This document shows, piece by piece, positions 55,062 through 63,987 of a stretch of DNA of 64,000 nucleotides. The stretch is from CAYFQH01 sp964345215 (GTDB lineage Bacteria; Bacillota; Clostridia; Christensenellales; Aristaeellaceae). Positions within the stretch are counted from its first letter, which is position 1. Each line of letters begins with the position of its first letter. A program made the position numbers and the translations under genes. The notes under the pieces are model-generated. The model made no database searches and had not been told where the DNA came from. It saw only the letters and a list, made by a program, of their open reading frames with translations. The DNA is taken from positions 5,584-69,583 of the forward strand of contig CAYFQH010000004.1 of NCBI GenBank assembly GCA_964345215.1, written 5' to 3'.

Positions 55062-56485
55062 ATGAAAAAACGCTCGTTTTTTCCGTTTTCCTTTCACTTT
55101 TCTTGCTTTATGACTTTTTACGCCTGTTGCTCTCGCCTCTTCTGGATTCACTTTTACTGACGGATCCGAAAAAAATCATCATCATCAGGCTTATCTGCCC
55201 GATGTAAATTTATCCATCCTGTTACCGCTCCATGTCAAACTGGCGGCGTTAATGGACGAGCCCTTGCGCAAAGCTGCACAACCATATCTTCATGAATACG
55301 TCGATACCTTTTACATCTTTTTTCCCCTGGGCTATCCCAATGCCCAGGATGTATCTTTATCTTCCCTTGATGTAAAAGAGAGGAGTGCTTTTATCGGTGC
55401 CAACTCTGCCTACCCAGAAAATACAAGGTACACCATCGACCAAAATCTTGTGCCCGGAAAAGGTATTTTACGGATTTTTGAGAACCGCAGCGGCAATTAT
55501 ACTGAGCATATTGTAGCCACTTATCACGACTGGGTTTTGAACATGATGGTTTGCCGTTTCGATTTTGAAGGCTCCTTTGAAGATGAGAAGATTAAAGTCC
55601 AGGAGAATGTTCTGGCTGCTACCCTAAAAAGTGCTTCCTTCAGCCAGCGTAACAACAGCTTTGGCTTTAACTGAGCTCTCCCTCACCCTTGCGTTGCCTG
55701 ATACATGTTTTTTGCCGTTGATAAGGATGATAAGCGTATTTATATTAAAAATCATACCCTTATCCAAGACACTTACTATCGTTTTGGAGAATATCATCCT
55801 GATTTGGAAAACCACACCATTCGTACCGTGAGTGAAGGGGTTTTAGATTTCATCCTTGGCAGCAGCGCCCTTTCAGATTATGATGCAGCTTCAATTGTAG
55901 AAACAAAAAGCTCTTCCGGCATACCCGTGTACCAATATCAAAGCACCTTTAACGCTGTCCCTTCAGACTACTTGGCTGCCTTGCATAATGGGTGGCCCTT
56001 TTCAGTCACCCAGCTCATACCAGGCTATATGCAAAACCAGGTAAGCCAAGAGGAGAACCTTGAGCTGATGTTGGTCTGTTTTGAACCAGCTTTTAGGCGA
56101 AGAAAAAATACCTGTCAGCGGTCAAAACGCTGAACTTTTCATAATCGGCAATCAATTATAAATGCCTCTTTTTAATAACGAAAAAGAGCTTCTCTACAAT
56201 ACCTAAGGGCTATGAGGTAGAATATGACGATAAAAATGAAGCCGAAGTTGCTTATTATATTATTGATCCGGACCAGCCGGATGTTTACTATTCCCTGCGC
56301 CTTATCCACAGCCCGTTTTCCATTTCGCCTACAAATAAAAATGCCTTAAAAGATTTTTTGCTTGCCTTTGGCCAAATGCTTTCTATACCGAAGGAAAAAT
56401 AGCCTTGGTTCAAGTAGTAGATGATTACGTGAAGGACCTAGGTGCACATATTACCTATGAAGACAAAGAAGGGGTTGTATTATAA
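55062..56485 (+). pseudogene. Remnant of a secreted protein gene (multiple frameshifts)
   Basis: Joined frames give about 460 codons of protein-like sequence. A signal peptide can be restored (KKTLVFSVFLSLFLL, then TPVALASSG) if one A is added after 55064 and another change is made near 55112. Then come LPDVNLSILLPLHVKLAAL and an open frame to TGA 55672, a second in the same frame from 55705, a shift near 56080 (NQLLGEEKIPVSGQNAEL), stops at 56159, a third frame (IPKGYEVEYDDKNEAEV) and a last shift near 56378 (FYTEGKIALVQVVDDYV). At least five lesions are needed, so the gene or pair of genes is dead. No family is recognised. Confidence 0.72.
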
Positions 56486-56558
56486 AACGCCCTTTTCTTA
56501 ATTGATCCCCTGCCCTTTGACCAAGGTCATTTTTAATATATCTTCTACTGTTTGCATA

Positions 56559-56598
56559 CCAAAAACTACAGATAAAAAGCACAGTCTGTGGTTTTTGG
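56559..56598 (-). terminator. Terminator of the araD-like gene
   Basis: CCAAAAACTACAGA and TCTGTGGTTTTTGG form a 14-bp stem with one G-T pair and a 12-base loop, directly after the stop at 56611 on the minus strand. Confidence 0.7.
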
Positions 56599-56610
56599 TT
56601 GTTTTATTGC

Positions 56611-57315
56611 TTATTTTTTCTGCCCGTAGTAAGCATTAGGGCCGTGTTTCCTGGAAAAATGCTTTTCAGCCACATAGCCGGCCAAGGGTTCAATGGGCTT
56701 TTGAGCCGCTGCTCCTTCTGTATGCCAGGCCATCATAGCCACTTCCTCTAAGACAACCGCGTTGTGCACTGCATCCATAGCATCTTTGCCCCAGGTAAAA
56801 GGCCCGTGAGAACGAATAAGCACACAGGGAACATGTAAAGGGTTTAGTTTATTTTCCTCAAAATAATCAGCAATAACATTGCCTGTTTCAAGCTCGTAGC
56901 CCCGTTCCACTTCTTCTTTTGTCAGGTTGCGGGTGCAGGGCACAGGACCGTGAATATAGTCAGCATGGGTGGTGCCATAGGCAGGAATTTCCCTGCCCGC
57001 CTGGGCCCATATTGTAGCCCAGCGGCTGTGGGTATGTACAATTCCGCCAACGTCTTTAAACCTGCGGTAAATTGCCCCGTGGGTTTGGCTATCTGAGGAT
57101 GGGTTCAACGCCCCTTCTACCTTATTGCCTTGCAAATCCATTACGACCATTTGGTCGGGGTGCAGCTGCTTATAGGGAACCCCTGAAGGCTTAATAACAA
57201 ACAATCCTTGCTCTTTATCAAATCCTGAAACATTACCCCAGGTGAAGGTTACCAAACCATATTTAGGCAAGAGCATATTGGCTTCGTAAACTTGTTTTTT
57301 TAATTTTTCCAACAT
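56611..57315 (-). CDS. araD: L-ribulose-5-phosphate 4-epimerase-like class II aldolase
   Basis: A 234-residue enzyme close to Ara[11 protein letters not shown] is the phosphate-binding turn at residues 24-33, [16 protein letters not shown] holds two zinc histidines, [11 protein letters not shown] and SHGPFTWG are typical of the family, and the C-terminus ends YYGQKK. It links L-ribulose-5-phosphate or a related pentose phosphate to xylulose-5-phosphate. AAAGGAAA precedes ATG 57315. It is divergent from the LacI-PfkB operon and shares the intergenic region. Confidence 0.9.
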   Translation of the reverse strand: MLEKLKKQVYEANMLLPKYGLVTFTWGNVSGFDKEQGLFVIKPSGVPYKQLHPDQMVVMDLQGNKVEGALNPSSDSQTHGAIYRRFKDVGGIVHTHSRWATIWAQAGREIPAYGTTHADYIHGPVPCTRNLTKEEVERGYELETGNVIADYFEENKLNPLHVPCVLIRSHGPFTWGKDAMDAVHNAVVLEEVAMMAWHTEGAAAQKPIEPLAGYVAEKHFSRKHGPNAYYGQKK

Positions 57316-57387
57316 TTTCTTTTTCCTTTCATTCGCTATTTGCATTGTTTTGCTTTTGATTTTTATTTGCTTACTTCTATTTAAGGT

Positions 57388-57407
57388 TTTATATGCAGCG
57401 CTTTACA
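57388..57407 (-). promoter_or_regulatory. araD promoter overlapped by LacI-type operator
   Basis: The minus-strand TATAAA (57388-57393) directly abuts TGTAAAGCGCTGCA (57394-57407), an imperfect palindrome with the central CG of LacI-family operators. A repressor bound there would cover the space between the -10 and -35 boxes. The LacI domain encoded at 57576 is the likely binder (inference). Confidence 0.5.
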
Positions 57408-57498
57408 CCTTCTAAAAAAGTATAACATTTATTCGCTCTTCTGTTAAGAGTGGTCTTTTACCTGTTTTTTCCCAATGGAATAAAGTATTAGAAGAGCG

Positions 57499-57559
57499 TT
57501 GACAATCAAAAAAGCCTATGCTACGTTGACTTTATGAAACTTGTTTAGGAAACGTTTTC
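57499..57559 (+). promoter_or_regulatory. lacI-pfkB promoter and operator
   Basis: TTGACA at 57499-57504 with TACGTT 17 bases later (57522-57527) forms a plausible promoter. GGAAACGTTTTC at 57548-57559, an almost perfect LacI-family palindrome with central CG, lies between promoter and start codon, suitable for autorepression. Confidence 0.55.
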
Positions 57560-57575
57560 ATTGTGAGGGAATATT

Positions 57576-59468
57576 ATGAATATTAAGGATATTGCACGCC
57601 TGGCAGGTGTTTCTGCTTCAACGGTGTCCAAGGTCATCAATGAAAAAGATGATAACATCAGCCCTGAAACAATCGAGAAGGTTTTATCCATTGTAAAAAA
57701 ATACAACTATGTCCCTTATGCCGGTCTTCGCTCTATACGTAAGCAACGCTCTTTTCTTTTAGCTGTTTTAATCTCTTACGAAAACAATCAATGCTCTTTC
57801 CTCAAAGGGGTCATATCCCAGGCACAGTCTCAAGGGTATCAGGTGATTATTAATATCTCTCACACAAAAGAAGAAGAGTATCAGAACCTTGCAAACCTTT
57901 TAAGCCACCATGTTGACGGGCTTCTATGGAATCAACGGGCAGATTCCTTACCCGAATGTATGCAATTGATTGACAAACGCAACTTGCCCGTTCTTCCTGT
58001 TTTTTCAAGTAAAAAAGGGCAAAGTATTTCTTTAAACTATACTGCCTTGGGCTACTACGCTGCGCAGATCTTATTGGCACATAAACATCGTCATATTTTA
58101 TGCCTTATTGAAAATGAAACTTTACCCAATCAGCTGCTTGTGCAGGGAGCCCAACAATGCTTATTCGACTTGAATATTCCCCTGGATTCCTTTTTAGTAA
58201 AAAACTTGCAGGAAAAGAAAAAAGGCCAACTATTCATTCCTGCATCGACTACAGCCGTTCTCTGCTCTTCTTCGGCCGGCGCTCTGCAAGTAGTGCAAGA
58301 AGCACATAAAAGTAACCGCCGTGTCCCTAAGGACCTTTCCCTCATTGCACTAAGCGAAGAAAAGCCTTTACCCGACGTATCCACAATTACCCTTCCCTAC
58401 GAAGACCTGGGTATTTTTGCTTGTAAGCAGTTAATTAATGTCATTGAGGGCCAAGAAAATCTTTTCTCCACCTTTGAGTTCTCGCCTCGCATCAACCAAA
58501 AACTAACCATCGATGTTCCGCTTATCCAAAAAAGAAGCAAAATTATTGTTTTGGGCACATTAAATATAGATACTATCATCACCACGCCCCGCCTTCCCCA
58601 TACAGGTGAAACAATCCGTTCCCCCAGCCGTGCAACCTTGCCTGGGGGAAAGGGTATTAACCAGGCAACAGGGGCTGCCCGCTTGGGTGCCGACGTGTAT
58701 CTCCTTGGCAAAATTGGAAAAGATCATGGCGGAAATGAACTGTTTTATTTTTTAAAAGATAATCACATTCATACCCAAGGCGTTTTCAGCACAAGCAAAG
58801 CAAATACCGGTCAGGCTTATATTTTTGTTGAAGACAACGCGGAGAGCGGCATTGTTATCTATGCCGGTGCAAATGAACAGCTAACACACCAAGAGCTTGA
58901 AAGTCAAAAAGAGGTTTTTGAAAGTGCCAGCTACTGCCTTCTTCAAACAGAAATGTCCTTTAATTTGGTTTTGCATGCTGCAACATTAGCAAAGGAGGCC
59001 GGCTGCCAAATTATTTTAAAACCTTCCGCCGTTACCCATCTTCCTGATGAGCTTCTTTCGCTAATTGATATTTTAATTCCCAATGAAAAAGAGCTTGCCA
59101 CAATTCTTCCAGGCAGTGATTCTTTTGAGCAAAAGGCAGATTTTTTTATTCAAAAAGGAGTTGATACCGTTATTATTACCCTAGGCAGTCAAGGCGGTTA
59201 TGTTAAAAACCAGTCGTGCAGCAAATATTTCCCTGCAGCAGATTTTACAGCGTTGGATACAACTGGAGCGGCTGATGCCTTTTGTGCCACCCTGGCTGTT
59301 TATTTATCCCAAAACCACGACTTGGCTACAAGCCTTTTTTATGCTAATGTGGCAGCAGGATACTCCACTACACATTTCGGCGCTGCACCGTCTTTTGTAG
59401 AAGACAAAGCAACTTTGGATTTTTTAGTGGAAGAACAAAAAAAATTAAAGGAGGAATGGATGAAATGA
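57576..59468 (+). CDS. Fused LacI-family repressor and PfkB/ribokinase-family sugar kinase
   Basis: A 630-residue two-part protein. Residues 1-50 are a LacI helix-turn-helix (MNIKDIARLAGVSASTVSKVIN), about 58-318 a periplasmic-binding-like sensor, and about 320-622 a complete ribokinase-type kinase (IIVLGTLNIDTIITTPRLPHTGETIRS in parts, LPGGKGINQATGAARLGADV, and DTTGAADAF with the catalytic aspartate near residue 566). The gene has GAGGGA before its ATG and overlaps the nucleoside hydrolase by four bases. It may sense the sugar it phosphorylates, or bind one sugar and act on another. No frameshift or join artefact is visible. Confidence 0.92.
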   Translation: MNIKDIARLAGVSASTVSKVINEKDDNISPETIEKVLSIVKKYNYVPYAGLRSIRKQRSFLLAVLISYENNQCSFLKGVISQAQSQGYQVIINISHTKEEEYQNLANLLSHHVDGLLWNQRADSLPECMQLIDKRNLPVLPVFSSKKGQSISLNYTALGYYAAQILLAHKHRHILCLIENETLPNQLLVQGAQQCLFDLNIPLDSFLVKNLQEKKKGQLFIPASTTAVLCSSSAGALQVVQEAHKSNRRVPKDLSLIALSEEKPLPDVSTITLPYEDLGIFACKQLINVIEGQENLFSTFEFSPRINQKLTIDVPLIQKRSKIIVLGTLNIDTIITTPRLPHTGETIRSPSRATLPGGKGINQATGAARLGADVYLLGKIGKDHGGNELFYFLKDNHIHTQGVFSTSKANTGQAYIFVEDNAESGIVIYAGANEQLTHQELESQKEVFESASYCLLQTEMSFNLVLHAATLAKEAGCQIILKPSAVTHLPDELLSLIDILIPNEKELATILPGSDSFEQKADFFIQKGVDTVIITLGSQGGYVKNQSCSKYFPAADFTALDTTGAADAFCATLAVYLSQNHDLATSLFYANVAAGYSTTHFGAAPSFVEDKATLDFLVEEQKKLKEEWMK

Positions 59469-60442
59469 ATGAAAACATTACAAGCTATTGGGAGGAACTG
59501 ATGAAAAAAGCATCGGGTAAGAGTAAGCCGATTGATAATGAGCGCCTGATTCGAAGGCTGTGTAAACCCCAAGGCAAGGTCGACGTTGTGCTAGACACCG
59601 ATACCTATAACGAAATTGATGATCAGTATGCTTTGGCCTACCTGATCAACTCAGACGAGAAACTATCGCTTAAGGCTATTTATGCTGCCCCTTTTTATAA
59701 CCAAAAATCTACAAGCCCTGAAGATGGAATGGAAAAGAGTTTCCAGGAAATTGAAAACATTCTTAATTTAATGGAACGAAAGGATCTAAAAGAAATTGTT
59801 TTTAGAGGCTCCTCTTCTTTTTTGAAGGATGAGTCACAACCGGTTTTATCTGATGCAGCAAAAGATTTAGCCCAAAGGGCCATGAGTTATAGTGAAGAGA
59901 GCCCCTTGTATGTTATTGCTATTGGTGCGATTACCAACGTTGCTTCTGCTCTGCTTCTTCAGCCCGAGATTAAAAACCGAATGGTTGTAATCTGGCTCGG
60001 CGGCAATGCCTTTGACTGGCCCCATAACATTGAATTTAACCTGACCCAGGATGTTGCCAGTGCCCGGGTTGTTTACGGCAGCGGTGTGCCGCTTGTTCTT
60101 TTGCCTTGCCAGGGGGTTGTTTCTTCTTTTCGTACCTCTGGCCCGGAACTAGAGTACCACCTAAGAGGAAAAAACAAACTGTGCGATTACTTGATTGATG
60201 TAACTACAAAAGAAGCAAAGGAATACGGCGGAAACAGCACCTGGACCCGTGTTATTTGGGATGTTACTGCTGTTGCCTGGCTATTAGACGGAGATTTTAT
60301 GGATGACCGTTTAGAGCATACTCCCATTCCTGAATATGACCATTACTATTCAAAGGATCCCAGGAGGCATCTGTGCAAATACGTTTACTCCATCAACAGA
60401 GATAAATTGTTTGAAGACCTCTTCTTGAAATTGCAAAAATAA
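59465..60442 (+). CDS. Inosine/uridine-preferring nucleoside hydrolase family protein
   Basis: A 325-residue hydrolase. The calcium-binding aspartates of the DxDxxxDD signature are D44, D46, D52 and D53 (VVLDTDTYNEIDDQ), followed by AIGAITNVASALL and VIWLGGN, and a late acidic residue in WDVTAVAWLL. It splits nucleosides or related ribosides to base plus sugar in the cytoplasm. The ATG at 59465 overlaps the previous stop and has GGAGG ten bases before. Its sugar product would suit the kinase domain fused upstream. Confidence 0.9.
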   Translation: MNENITSYWEELMKKASGKSKPIDNERLIRRLCKPQGKVDVVLDTDTYNEIDDQYALAYLINSDEKLSLKAIYAAPFYNQKSTSPEDGMEKSFQEIENILNLMERKDLKEIVFRGSSSFLKDESQPVLSDAAKDLAQRAMSYSEESPLYVIAIGAITNVASALLLQPEIKNRMVVIWLGGNAFDWPHNIEFNLTQDVASARVVYGSGVPLVLLPCQGVVSSFRTSGPELEYHLRGKNKLCDYLIDVTTKEAKEYGGNSTWTRVIWDVTAVAWLLDGDFMDDRLEHTPIPEYDHYYSKDPRRHLCKYVYSINRDKLFEDLFLKLQK

Positions 60443-60457
60443 GGAATAAGGACTGTG

Positions 60458-60479
60458 TTTTATAGCAAAAGCTATAAAA
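60458..60479 (+). promoter_or_regulatory. Small hairpin before the second sugar-binding gene
   Basis: TTTTATAGC and GCTATAAAA form a perfect 9-bp stem with the loop AAAA. It lies between the hydrolase stop and the ribosome site of the 60498 gene; it could stabilise the processed mRNA or attenuate. Confidence 0.5.
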
Positions 60480-60497
60480 ATATAAGGAGGAAATACC

Positions 60498-61790
60498 ATG
60501 AAAAAAACTTTTTCTATTCTACTTGCTTTAGTAATGCTTTTTACACTGGGGGCAACAGCTGTTTTAGCCGAAAGTTCTGAGCCTGTTAAAATTGTTTGGG
60601 TGGGCCAAGGAGTAGGTGAAAACGCTTGGGAAGGGCGAACCAAACACATTATTGAGCGTTACAACGAATTAACAGGGCACAATGTTGTCGGCGAATTCTA
60701 TTCTTTTACAGATTTATTTGAAGTGATTGAGGTAAAAATTGCTTCCGGCAGCACCGACTATGATGTGATCAGCGTGGACGTGCCGATGGTAGCTGGCTAT
60801 GTGAACCGGGGCTATATTCTGCCCATGGATGAATACTATACTGCAGAAGAAAAAGCCCTCTTTACCGATTCAGCCGTAGAAGCCGGCTCATGGCAGGGTG
60901 TTTTCTATGCCCCACCCATGAACACTTCTACCCAATGTTTGTGGTACAACCAAGATTTATTAGACCAAGCCGGTATTCAAATGCCAGAGAGCAGCCCAAC
61001 AGACCGACTGACTTGGGAAGAAGTCGTAGACATTGCAAATAAAGTACTGGATGTTGTAAACCCTGATCGGAACAACGGTATTTTTGGCCTTGACTGGCAG
61101 CAAGTAAGCCGGGTATATCAGATGAATGCCATCCCCAACAGCTTGGGCGGTGAAAACATTGGTGAGGACGGATATACCGTAGAAGGCATTCTTAACGGTG
61201 AAGCCTGGATAAGAGGCATGAGCTGGTACCAAAACCTGGTTGATACGGGTGTTGCTTCCAGAGGCATTGACGCTGACGAGATGTCAAACTACTTTGCTTC
61301 CGGAAAAATGGTCTTTTTAGTTGGGGGAACCTGGACTGCGAACTCCGTTGAGCAATTAGGCTTTGAAAACTACGGTTACTGCGCAATGCCTGCTTTTAAA
61401 GGCTACGAAGATAAAGTAGCAACCCCTACAGGCAGCTGGCACTTTGGCATTAACGCCGCATCACAAAACCAAGAAATTGCTGCTGATTTTATCAAGTTCT
61501 TCACCTTGGGTGAAGGAAACGACCTGTGGCTCATTGCCAACGGCGACGTTCCCTCCCGCACGGAAAAACTTCAAGAAATTATGGATAATGATGAAATAGC
61601 AGGATACTTAAAAATTGGCGCTTATGAAGCAGCCTACACAGCCAAACCCCGGGCACTAACACCTGGTTTTTCTGAATACAGCACCGTTTTAGATGCCACT
61701 TGGGAAGATGTTAGAAATGGAGCCGATGTGGAGACGGCCTTAAACAGTGCCGTTGAACAACTGAACTCTGCACTTGAAAAATATAAATAA
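60498..61790 (+). CDS. CUT1 sugar ABC transporter solute-binding protein
   Basis: A 430-residue secreted protein with a signal peptide of about 24 residues (MKKTFSILLALVMLFTLGAT) and no lipobox. The mature part opens VKIVWVGQGVGENAWEGRTKH, then APPMNTSTQCLWYNQDLL and WHFGINAASQNQEIAADFIKFF segments typical of family 1 binders. AAGGAGG precedes the ATG. It serves the permeases at 61861 and 62730. Ligand candidates are a riboside or small pentose-containing saccharide, judged from neighbours only. Confidence 0.88.
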   Translation: MKKTFSILLALVMLFTLGATAVLAESSEPVKIVWVGQGVGENAWEGRTKHIIERYNELTGHNVVGEFYSFTDLFEVIEVKIASGSTDYDVISVDVPMVAGYVNRGYILPMDEYYTAEEKALFTDSAVEAGSWQGVFYAPPMNTSTQCLWYNQDLLDQAGIQMPESSPTDRLTWEEVVDIANKVLDVVNPDRNNGIFGLDWQQVSRVYQMNAIPNSLGGENIGEDGYTVEGILNGEAWIRGMSWYQNLVDTGVASRGIDADEMSNYFASGKMVFLVGGTWTANSVEQLGFENYGYCAMPAFKGYEDKVATPTGSWHFGINAASQNQEIAADFIKFFTLGEGNDLWLIANGDVPSRTEKLQEIMDNDEIAGYLKIGAYEAAYTAKPRALTPGFSEYSTVLDATWEDVRNGADVETALNSAVEQLNSALEKYK

Positions 61791-61804
61791 TTAATAGCGT
61801 CACT

Positions 61805-61841
61805 TACTGCCCGGAAGTGCAATGTTCGCTTCCGGGCAGTA
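61805..61841 (+). terminator. Stem-loop between solute-binding gene and permeases
   Basis: A 13-bp perfect stem (TACTGCCCGGAAG/CTTCCGGGCAGTA) with an 11-base loop, 15 bases after the binding-protein stop and just before the permease ribosome site. There is only a short T-poor tail, so partial termination or mRNA protection is more likely than a full stop. Confidence 0.75.
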
Positions 61842-61860
61842 TCAAAATAGAGGTGGATTT

Positions 61861-62733
61861 ATGAATATTAGTCTTTCAAAGCGCAGTTGGTTTGTTCCTT
61901 ATTTAATGATCCTTCCGGCGCTTTTACTTATTCTTCTATTTAAAATATATCCCATTTTTACTACTTTATTAGAAAGTTTTATTGTTAAAGGCCAGTTTAC
62001 CCTTCAGCCTTATAAAAGCGTTTTTCAAGATAAGGTGTTTTGGAACGCCTTTTGGATTACCATTAAACTTAACTTGGTCATGATTCCGGTTCAAATTGTT
62101 ATCTCTTTTTGCCTCTCTTTGTTAAGCAATGTAGATATTAAGGGCATCGGTGGCTTCCGCACTGTTTTTTTTCTCCCTTTTACTATTTCTTTAACAGTAG
62201 CCACAGTTATTTGGAGCTTGATGTTTAACGTAAACAACGGCATTATCAACAGCTTTCTAGGTTTGATTGGCCTGCCTAGTCAGGGTTTTTTAGTAGATAA
62301 AAACCAGGCCTTATGGTGTATTGTTGTCATCGCCTCTTGGAAGGGCTGTGGGTACTGGATGATGTTTTTTTTAGCTGGCCTAAAAAACATTGACGTCTCC
62401 ATTTATGAATCAGCTAAAATTGATGGCGCCGGCTTTTTTACCACTTTGTTTCGCATTACCATTCCCCTTTTGCGTCGAGTTGCTCTTTTTGTGTTGGTAG
62501 CAAACACAACAGCCAACGTTTTGCTTTTTGTGCCCATGCAGCTGGTGACCAATGGCGGCCCACAGGGCAGTACAAACGTACTGATGTATGAAGCCTATAA
62601 AGCCGCCTTCAAATTTGCCGATCGCCCCCGCTCCTCGGTTATTGTTACTGTGCTACTGGTTATTATTGGCCTTGTATGTATTGGGCAGTTTTATTTGCTT
62701 AGAGATAACGAGGAAGGAGTGAAAAAAGGTTGA
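61861..62733 (+). CDS. CUT1 sugar ABC transporter permease (MalF/UgpA-like)
   Basis: A 290-residue protein with six helices. The EAA loop is SIYESAKIDGAGFFTTLFRITIP and the late QLVTNGGPQGSTNVLMYEAYK is the UgpA-type signature. GAGGTGGA precedes ATG 61861. Its stop overlaps the next permease start by four bases. It forms the channel with the 62730 product. Confidence 0.9.
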   Translation: MNISLSKRSWFVPYLMILPALLLILLFKIYPIFTTLLESFIVKGQFTLQPYKSVFQDKVFWNAFWITIKLNLVMIPVQIVISFCLSLLSNVDIKGIGGFRTVFFLPFTISLTVATVIWSLMFNVNNGIINSFLGLIGLPSQGFLVDKNQALWCIVVIASWKGCGYWMMFFLAGLKNIDVSIYESAKIDGAGFFTTLFRITIPLLRRVALFVLVANTTANVLLFVPMQLVTNGGPQGSTNVLMYEAYKAAFKFADRPRSSVIVTVLLVIIGLVCIGQFYLLRDNEEGVKKG

Positions 62734-63572
62734 TTAAGCGTAAAAAATCTCAATCTCTGCTATTGTATTTCATCTTACTCCTTATTTGCCTTGTCACTTT
62801 GTTTCCGCTCATTTGGGCAGTTTCCGCTTCATTGCGTACAGACAAAGAGCTTTTTCAATACACGGTCCCCTTTACAATCCATACTCTTTTTCCGGTGGAA
62901 GTGACCTTCGAATCCTATATTGCTTTATTTCGCGACTTTAACTTTTTAACGCCTATTCTTAATACCCTGATATTGGTTGGTATTCTAATCCCTTTAGGCT
63001 GCGTTGTTAATAGCGTTGCCGCTTTTTCTTTTGCCAATTTTCGCTTTAAAGGCAAGGGTATTTTATATGCTATCGTTTTGGTTTCATTTATGATTCCTTT
63101 CGAAGTCATCGCCATGCCTTTATATACCATTGTTGATAAAATGGGCTTAGTAGATACAAGAGCTGGCTTAATTCTCCCCTCCATCGCCAGCGGCCTTGTT
63201 CTCTTCCTCTTTACACAGTTTTTTAAAGATATCCCTCCTTCATTAATTGAAGCCGGCCGGATTGACGGCGCAAATCTAGCCCAAATATTTATTAAAATCA
63301 TCATGCCTTCCTCTATCCCCGTATTCATTACCGCAGGGCTTATGATTTTTATGGATCAATGGAACGCTTATCTTTGGCCCCTTCTCGTTTCACGCTCTAG
63401 AGAGGCACAAACAATTCAAATTGCTATGGGCTCATTTAAAATGGAGCGCCAAACCCTATGGTCCGCCATGTATGCCGGCACCATTGTTTCTGCCCTTATC
63501 CCCCTCTCTCTCTTTCTTCCTTTCCAAAAGTATTTTGTGCAAGGTATTACAAGCAGTGGTATAAAGGGATAA
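62730..63572 (+). CDS. CUT1 sugar ABC transporter permease (MalG/UgpE-like)
   Basis: A 280-residue protein with six helices. The docking loop is SLIEAGRIDGANLAQIFIKIIMP and the C-terminus ends FVQGITSSGIKG as usual. The start is TTG, overlapping the previous stop; GGAAGGAG lies upstream. No ATPase gene follows; the operon ends with a terminator at 63585. Confidence 0.9.
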   Translation: MIKRKKSQSLLLYFILLLICLVTLFPLIWAVSASLRTDKELFQYTVPFTIHTLFPVEVTFESYIALFRDFNFLTPILNTLILVGILIPLGCVVNSVAAFSFANFRFKGKGILYAIVLVSFMIPFEVIAMPLYTIVDKMGLVDTRAGLILPSIASGLVLFLFTQFFKDIPPSLIEAGRIDGANLAQIFIKIIMPSSIPVFITAGLMIFMDQWNAYLWPLLVSRSREAQTIQIAMGSFKMERQTLWSAMYAGTIVSALIPLSLFLPFQKYFVQGITSSGIKG

Positions 63573-63584
63573 TGCCGCGATAAG

Positions 63585-63619
63585 AAAAATCAGCCTAGAA
63601 AGAAATAGGCTGATTTTTT
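63585..63619 (+). terminator. Terminator of the second sugar-importer operon
   Basis: AAAAATCAGCCTA and TAGGCTGATTTTT form a 13-bp stem with an 8-base loop, ending in a T-run, 12 bases after the last permease stop. Confidence 0.92.
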
Positions 63620-63957
63620 ATTGCTTTCTTTCTGCTTTCAAAAAGAAAATCTTATGACTATCAGTATAAATCAAAGCGTATCAAAACTTTTATTGGAGTC
63701 AGGCGGTACCCTATTTTTTCGTTGTATCGCCAACTAAGAACGCTCGGCACCAAAGGCGATAAAGATAATCGCCACCTGCAGTGGATAAAGGGAATCGGGA
63801 TCATTAACCGAAAATAGGGGCGATTTTCCAGGGGCGCAGCAACCATTGAAGCTGCAAATCTTTACAAGGTGGAAAACGAGAGCATTTTGCTCTTTCGATT
63901 TATGGAGACAAAATATAAAAAAGCAAAGTTATCTTATTTTTTATGGCAAATCAAAAA
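63620..63957. other. Non-coding stretch before the rRNA terminator
   Basis: Only short frames without ribosome sites occur. A plus-strand piece near 63840-63900 (AATIEAANLYKVENESILLFRF) has protein-like composition and may be a relic, but no start or family can be given. Confidence 0.35.
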
Positions 63958-63981
63958 AGCAGTTACAATGATGTAACTGCT
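63958..63981 (-). terminator. Terminator of the rRNA operon (minus strand)
   Basis: AGCAGTTACA and TGTAACTGCT form a perfect 10-bp stem with a 4-base loop; on the minus strand it is followed by TTTTTTG. It lies directly downstream of the putative 5S rRNA end. Confidence 0.8.
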
Positions 63982-63987
63982 ATATGG

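Noticed and set aside
63661..63846. A 61-codon minus-strand frame near the right edge
   Set aside because: No ribosome site or motif, and it stops in a region that reads as relic DNA on both strands.
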